A DNA stretch of 21,471 bases from an uncultured Agathobaculum sp. (lineage in GTDB: Bacteria > Bacillota > Clostridia > Oscillospirales > Butyricicoccaceae), in assembly GCA_944376955.1 (NCBI GenBank), contig CALWEB010000175.1, positions 1 to 21,471 on the forward strand, read 5' to 3'. The translations under genes and the position numbers were made by a program. Position 1 is the first letter of the stretch; each line of letters starts with the position of its first letter. The notes under the pieces were generated by a model. It saw only the letters and a program-made list of their open reading frames with translations, searched no databases and was not told the origin of the DNA. This document shows, one piece after another, positions 14,313-20,333 of the stretch.

Positions 14313-15174
14313 GCTGCGTGACCATATCCGCACGCTGGTGCAGCTGCTTTTCGCCGCCCTGACAAACGGCTACGCCGCCGGTTTTGCCAAAGGCAGCATC
14401 TATAAAGGCGAAAGCAAGCTGCTCTGCGTCCCCGGCCTGAACTGCTACTCCTGTCCGGGTGCGCTCGGCTCCTGCCCGATCGGCTCGTTCCAAGCTGTCA
14501 TCACCAGCCGCACAAACAAATTCACCCTTTATGTGATTGGCTTTTTCCTACTGTTCGGCGCACTGTTTGGGCGGCTGGTCTGCGGCTGGCTATGCCCTTT
14601 TGGACTGGTACAGGATCTGCTGCACAAGATCCCTTTCCCGAAAAAACTGCGCCGCCTGCCGGGCGACCGTTTTCTGAAATATTTGAAATATCTCATTCTC
14701 GTCGGTTTTGTAATTGTCCTGCCGCTGACCGTGCTGGATCTGGTCGGGCAGGGGCAACCGTGGTTCTGCAAATACATCTGCCCTTCCGGCACCCTGTTTG
14801 CCGGTATCCCGCTGATCGCTTCCAACCCGCCGCTGCGTGCGGCACTCGGATGGCTGTTCACTTGGAAATCGGCGATCCTTGTGGGGCTTCTGGTACTGAG
14901 CATGGCGGTATATCGCCCGTTCTGCCGCTATCTGTGCCCGCTTGGCGCGATTTACGGTTGGTTTAACCCGATTGCGCTCTACCGTTTTCGGATTGACACG
15001 GCAAAATGCACCCGGTGTGGCGCCTGCCAGCGCGCATGTAAACTGGATATCCCGGTGTGGGAAACACCCAACAGCACAGAGTGCATCCGCTGCGGCGACT
15101 GCCGCCGCGCCTGTCCACACGGTGCGGTCTGCACGGTCAATCCTGTGCAGAAAGGGCGCAAAAGCTGCACATAA
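14305..15174 (+). CDS. 4Fe-4S membrane protein (NapH/polyferredoxin-like)
   Basis: 289 residues from a TTG start at 14305, chosen because it gives the expected opening KLRDHIRTLVQLLFAALTNG, has GGAG ten bases upstream, and overlaps the CXXC gene; an upstream ATG at 14212 would run through that gene out of frame. Several membrane helices (about 10-28, 72-92, 127-147, 186-205) carry cysteine pairs: CYSC (47-50), CGWLCPFG, CKYICPSG and CRYLCPLG. Two ferredoxin clusters follow: CTRCGACQRAC (235-245) and CIRCGDCRRAC (260-270). Such proteins carry electrons through the membrane. With its two partners it probably reduces extracytoplasmic disulfides or sulfoxides; the final acceptor is unknown. Confidence 0.88.
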   Translation: MGKLRDHIRTLVQLLFAALTNGYAAGFAKGSIYKGESKLLCVPGLNCYSCPGALGSCPIGSFQAVITSRTNKFTLYVIGFFLLFGALFGRLVCGWLCPFGLVQDLLHKIPFPKKLRRLPGDRFLKYLKYLILVGFVIVLPLTVLDLVGQGQPWFCKYICPSGTLFAGIPLIASNPPLRAALGWLFTWKSAILVGLLVLSMAVYRPFCRYLCPLGAIYGWFNPIALYRFRIDTAKCTRCGACQRACKLDIPVWETPNSTECIRCGDCRRACPHGAVCTVNPVQKGRKSCT

Positions 15175-15214
15175 CCTTGTTTCCCGTTCCTTTTTCACGA
15201 AATACGGATAAAGA

Positions 15215-15244
15215 TTGTCAACCTCCGTTTTATCGTGGTATAAT
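15215..15244 (+). promoter_or_regulatory. Promoter of the phosphopantetheinyl transferase gene
   Basis: TTGTCA (15215-15220), 18-base spacer, perfect TATAAT (15239-15244) with an extended TGG before the -10; it leaves a leader of about 50 bases. Confidence 0.75.
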
Positions 15245-15302
15245 AAACACATAGTCTATTTTCACTTTTGACACCAATACGCAAATCTTAGGGGGAATTT
15301 TC

Positions 15303-15959
15303 TTGACTGCTGTATATGCCATTCCGGTATCCGCCGTGAACCCGGATGACAGCGCTTCCCGCGCCCGCCTATCCCGCGGACGGCTGGAACAGCTGGACCG
15401 ACGCCACGGTGCGGCCAGGGCGCAGGGCTTTGCGGCTTCACTCCTGCTCGAATATGCCATCTCGCAGCAGTATCCTTGGGTGGTTCACCCGCTTGCCATT
15501 TCCATTGCCGAGGGCGGCAAACCGTATCTGGTGTCCGAACCCAGCATCCACTTTAGCCTGTCCCATTCGGGAGACTGGGCCGCGTGTGCGGTCAGCGATC
15601 ACCCAGTTGGCGTGGACATCGAACGGTGCGAGGCCGGCCGGCGTGACGTTGCCTCCCGTTTTTTCCACCGCGAAGAAGTGCGCTATCTCAACACCCTGCT
15701 GCCCACCGCGCGGGACGACGGGTTTTATAAGCTCTGGACGCTCAAGGAGAGCTTTGTCAAGTCCACCGGACGTGGGCTGGACCTTCCGCTGCGCAGCTTC
15801 TGGATTGACATCCGCCGTATGCCGCCCCGACTGGACTGCGACGAAGTCCCCGGCACCTATTCGCTCTTCCTGCCTGACTTTGCCGACCGCAATTACCGGT
15901 TGGCGGTCTGTGTGGAACAGGCGAATGCAAAAGAACCGGTGCTGCATATCATGGAATAA
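15303..15959 (+). CDS. Sfp-type 4'-phosphopantetheinyl transferase
   Basis: 218 residues, the usual length of Sfp-type enzymes, which move phosphopantetheine from CoA onto carrier proteins of fatty-acid, polyketide or peptide synthases. Conserved segments are HFSLSHSGDWAACAV (83-97), PVGVDIERC (101-109, Mg-binding D105 and E107) and FYKLWTLKESFVKSTGRGL (141-159, with W145, K148, E149). The start is TTG at 15303 behind a strong AGGGGGA site; no ATG fits. Since it is neither acpS-like nor next to a synthase, the carrier protein cannot be named. It is a single gene, with its own promoter and terminator. Confidence 0.92.
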   Translation: MTAVYAIPVSAVNPDDSASRARLSRGRLEQLDRRHGAARAQGFAASLLLEYAISQQYPWVVHPLAISIAEGGKPYLVSEPSIHFSLSHSGDWAACAVSDHPVGVDIERCEAGRRDVASRFFHREEVRYLNTLLPTARDDGFYKLWTLKESFVKSTGRGLDLPLRSFWIDIRRMPPRLDCDEVPGTYSLFLPDFADRNYRLAVCVEQANAKEPVLHIME

Positions 15960-15972
15960 CCTTTCTAAAAGC

Positions 15973-16002
15973 AAAGGACGATGCGTTTGCACCGTCCTTT
16001 TT
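15973..16002 (+). terminator. Terminator after the phosphopantetheinyl transferase gene
   Basis: An AAAGGACG/CGTCCTTT stem (15973-15980 with 15993-16000), extended inward by TGC/GCA, with a T-run at 15998-16002. Confidence 0.8.
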
Positions 16003-16019
16003 ACTTTCCGTTGGAACAC

Positions 16020-16047
16020 AACAGGCCCGGCTTTTGCCGGGCCTGTT
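16020..16047 (-). terminator. Terminator of the but gene
   Basis: A perfect 12-bp stem AACAGGCCCGGC (16020-16031) with GCCGGGCCTGTT (16036-16047) and a 4-nt loop, 34 bases past the but stop codon. The minus-strand tail (GTGTTCC) is short of T. It sits back to back with the previous terminator. Confidence 0.65.
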
Positions 16048-16081
16048 TGGATAGGTCTTTTCTGTCAGTCAAGATCCTGCT

Positions 16082-17422
16082 TCAGCGCTTGTTCGAACGC
16101 TTCCAGATGTGCATTTTCTCCGCGTCCGCGATCAGCTGCTCACGGAAATCCGGATGCGCCACCGAAATGAGCGCTTCGGCGCGCTGCCACATGGACAAGC
16201 CCTTGAGGTTGACCATACCGTATTCGGTGACCACATAGTGGGTGGTCGTACGCGGATCGGTCACGGTCGAGCCGTTTGCCAGCGTCGGACGGATGCGGGA
16301 TGCCACTGTGCCGTCCTTCTGCTTAAAGGTCGAGGACAGGCAGATGAAGCTCTTGCCGCCCTTGGACAGGTACGCGCCCATGACAAAATCGAGCTGGCCG
16401 CCCGTGCCGGAAATCTGCTTGGTACCGGCGGACTCTGCGTTAACCTGACCGTACAGGTCGATATCCACTGCGTTATTGATCGAAATAAAGTTATCAATCC
16501 CCGCGATCACATGCACGTCATTGGTATAATCCACCGGCATGGACGCGCACTCCGGGTTGTTATCCAGATAGTCGTACAGCTTCTTGGTGCCCGCGGCAAA
16601 CGCATATGCCTGACGGCCTCGGTCAATGTTCTTGTTGCGCCCGGTGATCTTGCCCGCCTTGGCAATATCCACAAAGGCATCAACGTACATTTCGGTGTGT
16701 ACGCCCAGATCCTTCAGGTCGGACTCTGCAATCATTGCGCCGATGGTATTCGGCATACCGCCGATACCCAGCTGCAGGCAAGCGCCGTTCGGGATCTCGG
16801 GCACGATCAGCTCCGCAACCTTGCGATCCACCTCGGTGGCCGCAGCCGCTCCCATTTCCGGCATGGGGGCGTTGTTGCCTTCCACAATCATGTCCACCTC
16901 GGAAACGTGGATGCAGTCCTCCATACCGCCCAGGCAGCGCGGCATATTTTCGTTCACTTCTACAATGATCTTATCCGCCACATCGCAGATCGCGCGCAGA
17001 TGCGACGCCTGCGGCCCAAAGCTGAAAAAGCCGTGGCTGTCCATCGGCGCAACCTGCAGCATGGCAACATCCAGATGGCCGATGCTTTCACGGTAATAGC
17101 GCGGCAGCTCGGAATAACGGATCGGGCTATAAAACCCCGCACCCGTGGCGATGAACTTGCGCTCCACGCCCGACATATGCCACGAATTCCACGTCATGTG
17201 CGCTGCAGGATCCTCAATCTTATAAATCTCCGGCACACGCATCAAAACGCCGCCGCGGAAATTGACGTCCGTCAGTTCCGGCAGACGCTTTGCCATTGCC
17301 TGATCCAGCACATCCGGTGTGCCGACACACCAGCCGTAATCCACCCAGTTGCCCGACTGGACAACCTGAACAGCTTCGTCCGCAGTTGTTAATTTACTCT
17401 GATAAAGTGCTGTGTAATCCAT
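16082..17422 (-). CDS. but: Butyryl-CoA:acetate CoA-transferase
   Basis: 446 residues. It transfers CoA from butyryl-CoA to acetate in the last step of colonic butyrate formation. Recognisable segments are LGIGGMPNTIGAMIAESDL (218-236), GVHTEMYVDAFVDIAKAG with the likely catalytic Glu E244, AFAAGTKKLYDYLDNNPEC, and VMGAYLSKGGKSFICLSS. These read very like the But enzymes of Roseburia and Faecalibacterium. The close relative 4-hydroxybutyrate CoA-transferase shares the fold and catalytic Glu, and a 4-hydroxybutyrate dehydrogenase lies 2.9 kb away, so activity on 4-hydroxybutyrate is a real alternative. The start at MDYTALYQSK has a GGAGG site. The leader carries a Rex-like operator. Monocistronic. 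Confidence 0.87.
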   Translation of the reverse strand: MDYTALYQSKLTTADEAVQVVQSGNWVDYGWCVGTPDVLDQAMAKRLPELTDVNFRGGVLMRVPEIYKIEDPAAHMTWNSWHMSGVERKFIATGAGFYSPIRYSELPRYYRESIGHLDVAMLQVAPMDSHGFFSFGPQASHLRAICDVADKIIVEVNENMPRCLGGMEDCIHVSEVDMIVEGNNAPMPEMGAAAATEVDRKVAELIVPEIPNGACLQLGIGGMPNTIGAMIAESDLKDLGVHTEMYVDAFVDIAKAGKITGRNKNIDRGRQAYAFAAGTKKLYDYLDNNPECASMPVDYTNDVHVIAGIDNFISINNAVDIDLYGQVNAESAGTKQISGTGGQLDFVMGAYLSKGGKSFICLSSTFKQKDGTVASRIRPTLANGSTVTDPRTTTHYVVTEYGMVNLKGLSMWQRAEALISVAHPDFREQLIADAEKMHIWKRSNKR

Positions 17423-17440
17423 TTTGCCACAACCTCCGTA

Positions 17441-17458
17441 TTGTCTATTCTTTAACAA
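17441..17458. promoter_or_regulatory. Rex-type operator in the but leader
   Basis: On the but strand the 18-mer reads TTGTTAA-AGAA-TAGACAA. The clostridial Rex operator consensus is TTGTTAA-N4-TTAACAA, so 12 of 14 defined positions match. It starts about 10 bases after the but -10 box, overlapping the transcription start, where a bound Rex would block transcription at low NADH and release it at high NADH. Confidence 0.65.
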
Positions 17459-17467
17459 TCTTAATTC

Positions 17468-17496
17468 ATTATACTATATCCTCAAATACAGGTCAA
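17468..17496 (-). promoter_or_regulatory. Strong promoter of the but gene
   Basis: On the minus strand TTGACC (17491-17496), 17-base spacer, perfect TATAAT (17468-17473). Five of six and six of six matches predict high expression when not repressed. Confidence 0.88.
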
Positions 17497-17549
17497 GCAG
17501 GGGTTTGTATTACGCCAAAACATTCCCATGACCATCCCAAAACTTTTCC

Positions 17550-17577
17550 TTGATTTTCTGAAATAAAGTGGTACAAT
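17550..17577 (+). promoter_or_regulatory. Promoter of the amino-acid ABC importer
   Basis: TTGATT (17550-17555), 16-base spacer, TACAAT (17572-17577) with an extended TGG before it. It points away from the but promoter 55 bases to the left. Confidence 0.7.
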
Positions 17578-17631
17578 GATAAATGACTTTCACAGCACAG
17601 TATGATAAAGCGAATTTAGGAGGGTCCCCTT

Positions 17632-18468
17632 ATGAAAACCAAAAAGCTGCTGGCACTGATGCTTGCCGGCGCAATGAGCCTTTCCCTGCTGGCCGGCTGC
17701 GGCGGCGGCAACAACGGGAATGCAGCCACGGACAACAGCGATGAATCCGGCACGGAAACCACCAGCGATCTGGCGTATGTACAGGATAAGGGCACGCTGG
17801 TTGTCGGCATCACGGAATTTGAGCCGATGGATTACCAGAATGCCGACGGTGAATGGATCGGTTTTGATGCAGATATGGCCAAGGCGTTTGCCGAGAGCCT
17901 GGGCGTCAAGGCGGAATTCCAGGTCATCGACTGGGATAACAAGGTAATGGAACTGGACGGCAAGACCATCGACGTGGTTTGGAACGGCATGACACTGACC
18001 GACGAAGTCACCAGCGCGATGGATTGCACCAACGCATACTGCAACAACGCGCAGGTTGTTATCGTCCCCGCAGACGTTGCTGACCAGTACCAGGATGTTG
18101 ACAGCGTAAAGGGTTTGTCTTTTGCGGTTGAGTCCGGTTCTGCCGGCATGGAGCAGGTGCAGGCACTCGGCGCAAACTATACCGAAGTTGCCGATCAGGC
18201 AACCGCTCTGATGGAAGTTGCTTCCGGTACATCCGATGCTGCGGTAATTGATTCGCTGATGGCAGCTGCCATGGTTGGCGAAGGCACCAGCTACGCGAAC
18301 CTGACCTACACCGTCGGCCTCAACAGCGAGGAATACGGCGTTGGTTTCCGCAAGGGTTCCGATCTGGTGGAAAAGCTCAACGAGTTCTTCAAGACCAGCT
18401 ACGATGACGGCACGATGATGCAGATTGCCGAGACTTATGGCGTACAGGCTGCCATTATCGAGCAGTAA
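17632..18468 (+). CDS. Amino-acid ABC importer, substrate-binding lipoprotein
   Basis: 278 residues. Signal peptide with lipobox SLLAGC (C23), a Gly/Asn/Ser-rich linker (24-46), then a family-3 solute-binding fold: GTLVVGITEFEPMDYQNADG, GFDADMAKAFAESLGVKAEF and the hinge region DVVWNGMTLTDE. It binds a polar amino acid outside the cell and hands it to the permease encoded downstream. Ligand identity cannot be read; the Trp-Asn-Gly-Met-Thr segment is common in glutamine- or cystine-type members. An AGGAGGG site precedes the ATG. A hairpin terminator after the gene should leave it in excess over the other subunits. Confidence 0.92.
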   Translation: MKTKKLLALMLAGAMSLSLLAGCGGGNNGNAATDNSDESGTETTSDLAYVQDKGTLVVGITEFEPMDYQNADGEWIGFDADMAKAFAESLGVKAEFQVIDWDNKVMELDGKTIDVVWNGMTLTDEVTSAMDCTNAYCNNAQVVIVPADVADQYQDVDSVKGLSFAVESGSAGMEQVQALGANYTEVADQATALMEVASGTSDAAVIDSLMAAAMVGEGTSYANLTYTVGLNSEEYGVGFRKGSDLVEKLNEFFKTSYDDGTMMQIAETYGVQAAIIEQ

Positions 18469-18489
18469 TATCCGATTGCAACAGGGCTT

Positions 18490-18523
18490 AAAAACAGAGG
18501 GCGTTTTACCGCTCTCTGTTTTT
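18490..18523 (+). terminator. Intra-operon attenuating terminator
   Basis: A 14-bp stem AAAAACAGAGGGCG (18490-18503) with CGCTCTCTGTTTTT (18510-18523), one G-U pair, 6-nt loop, ending in five T. It lies between the binding-protein gene and the permease gene; I see no convincing promoter after it, so the permease and ATPase probably depend on read-through. Confidence 0.8.
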
Positions 18524-18560
18524 GTGCTGTAATCGCAATCTTGCTTTGACAGGAGATTTT

Positions 18561-19250
18561 ATGGAACAGTTCTTCACCCAATTCCCTACTGTGCTCGGCG
18601 CACTGAATGAGGGATTTCTACAGACGCTCCGCCTGTTTGCCATCACACTGGTTGGTGCGTTACCGCTGGGCCTGATCATTTCATTCGGCTCGATGAGCCG
18701 TTTCACACCCCTGCGTGCGCTGACCCGGCTGGTCGTCTGGATCATCCGCGGCACGCCGCTGATGCTGCAGCTGCTTATCCTCTTTTACATCCCCGGTTAT
18801 GTCCTCCCCGGAGGCAGCCCCTGGCCGGGTGGCGAAAGCGGTCGCTTCATGGCTTCCGCCATCGCCTTTATCATCAACTACTCCTGCTATTTTTCCGAAA
18901 TCTACCGCGGCGGTATCCAGAGTGTGCCGCGCGGCCAGCAGGAAGCCGGTTTGGTGCTTGGTATGACCCGCCGGCAGATTTTCTTCAAGGTCACTCTGTT
19001 GCAAATGATCAAGCGCATTGTGCCGCCGATGTCCAACGAGATCATCACGCTGGTCAAGGACACTTCGCTCGCGCGCATCATTTCCCTGCAAGAGATCATC
19101 TGGGCCGGTTATGCCTTCCTGAAAGGCTCGCATGGCTATTCCGGTCTGGTCTGGCCGCTGTTTTTCACGGGCGTCTACTACCTGATCTTCAACGGTATCC
19201 TGACCCTGTTCTTCGGCTGGCTGGAACGCAAACTGGACTATTTTCGTTAA
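18561..19250 (+). CDS. Amino-acid ABC importer, permease
   Basis: 229 residues of the HisM/GlnP type. Hydrophobic helices are visible at about 20-42, 55-80, 95-112 and 195-218. The EAA coupling segment reads QEAGLVLGMTRRQIFFKVTL (127-146), which contacts the ATPase. The N-terminal GFLQTLRLFAITLVGALPLG and VVWIIRGTPLMLQLLILFY are characteristic of polar amino-acid permeases. The start at MEQFFTQF was chosen for its AGGAG site; an upstream in-frame ATG at 18522 lies inside the attenuator. It ends 12 bases before the ATPase gene, so both are translated together. It most likely forms a homodimer, since only one permease gene is present. Confidence 0.93.
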   Translation: MEQFFTQFPTVLGALNEGFLQTLRLFAITLVGALPLGLIISFGSMSRFTPLRALTRLVVWIIRGTPLMLQLLILFYIPGYVLPGGSPWPGGESGRFMASAIAFIINYSCYFSEIYRGGIQSVPRGQQEAGLVLGMTRRQIFFKVTLLQMIKRIVPPMSNEIITLVKDTSLARIISLQEIIWAGYAFLKGSHGYSGLVWPLFFTGVYYLIFNGILTLFFGWLERKLDYFR

Positions 19251-19262
19251 GGAGGTGCCGAA

Positions 19263-20051
19263 ATGCCTATTCTGGAAGTACAAAACATCAACAAGAGCTT
19301 CGGCGCCACCAAGGTGCTGGACGACATCAGCTTTTCGCTTGAGCGCGGTAAGGCGCTGGCCATCATCGGGTCGAGCGGCTCGGGCAAAACCACCCTGCTG
19401 CGCTGCCTGAACTTTTTGGAAACCCCGAACGCCGGCCGCATTCTGGTAAACGGCGAGACCTTATTCGACGCCGCGGACCGCTCCTCCAAAAGCGACGCGG
19501 AAATCCGCAAGCGCCGCCTGCACTTCGGCATGGTGTTCCAGTCGTTCAACCTGTTCCCGCAGTACACCGCGCTGGAAAACGTCATGCTGGCAAGCCTGCT
19601 GCTCGCCAAGGAGCGGCCGGACTACAAACAAAACAAGCACGCCATCCATGAGGAAATCGAGGGCCACGCGATCGAACTGCTCAGCCAGATGAGCCTAGAG
19701 GGCCGCATGAACCACTACCCCCACCAGCTTTCCGGCGGCCAGCAGCAGCGTGTAGCCATCGCGCGTGCGCTTGCCCTACATCCGGACATCCTGTGCTTTG
19801 ACGAACCGACCTCCGCACTCGACCCCGAGCTGACCGGCGAGGTACTCAAGGTCATCCGATCGCTTGCCGACCAGCATACCACCATGATCATCGTCACCCA
19901 CGAAATGGCTTTCGCCCGGGATGTGGCCGACTATGTGCTGTTCATGGACGGCGGTGTGATTGTGGAAGAGGGTACGCCGACCGAATTGTTCGAAAATACC
20001 CAAAACGAGCGAACCAAAGCCTTTTTAAGCCGTTTTTCACAAAACAGCTAA
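19263..20051 (+). CDS. Amino-acid ABC importer, ATPase
   Basis: 262 residues of the GlnQ/HisP type that power uptake from the cytosolic face. Walker A is IGSSGSGKTT (36-45), the Q-loop segment FGMVFQSFNLFPQ, the signature LSGGQQQRVAIARA, Walker B ILCFDEPTSALDP and the switch His in IIVTHEMAFARDV. It has a slightly longer insert than typical members around 72-82 and 113-130 (ADRSSKSDAEIRKRR; AKERPDYKQNKHAI), seen in a subset of clostridial transporters. The ribosome site GGAGGTG is in the 12-base gap after the permease. Last gene of the operon; a terminator follows at 20131. Confidence 0.95.
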   Translation: MPILEVQNINKSFGATKVLDDISFSLERGKALAIIGSSGSGKTTLLRCLNFLETPNAGRILVNGETLFDAADRSSKSDAEIRKRRLHFGMVFQSFNLFPQYTALENVMLASLLLAKERPDYKQNKHAIHEEIEGHAIELLSQMSLEGRMNHYPHQLSGGQQQRVAIARALALHPDILCFDEPTSALDPELTGEVLKVIRSLADQHTTMIIVTHEMAFARDVADYVLFMDGGVIVEEGTPTELFENTQNERTKAFLSRFSQNS

Positions 20052-20130
20052 AGAACGGCAGCTTGAACAAAAACTTTTCGGCACTTTCCACCAACTCCCC
20101 ATTTACAAACCCTTTTAAATACGATAAAAT

Positions 20131-20160
20131 AATCCCGTATTCAAGAATGCGGGATTTTTT
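20131..20160 (+). terminator. Terminator of the ABC importer operon
   Basis: An AATCCCGTATT (20131-20141)/AATGCGGGATT (20146-20156) stem with one G-U pair, a 4-nt loop and a T-run to 20160, about 80 bases past the ATPase stop. Confidence 0.88.
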
Positions 20161-20219
20161 ATTGTCTTTTTGTACAGGATCACTTGGTTATTTTTTGATG
20201 ATTTTTTTGTTTGTTTGTG

Positions 20220-20248
20220 TTGAAGTTGTGGAAGGGATTTGCTACAAT
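20220..20248 (+). promoter_or_regulatory. Promoter of 4-hydroxybutyrate dehydrogenase
   Basis: TTGAAG (20220-20225), 17-base spacer, TACAAT (20243-20248). It leaves an 80-base leader containing an imperfect AAAAGCCCG/CGGCCTTTT hairpin (20285-20304). No Rex-like site is visible here. Confidence 0.7.
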
Positions 20249-20333
20249 AAAGGCACAGGACAAATCTGCCCTGCCAAAGATGTAAAAGCCCGCACGGCCT
20301 TTTATAAATTTTTAGAATGGAGATGTATCAACT

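Noticed and set aside
16109..17392. A 427-codon plus-strand open frame opposite but
   Set aside because: A shadow of the CoA-transferase; the translated sequence has no recognisable domain and starts without a ribosome site.
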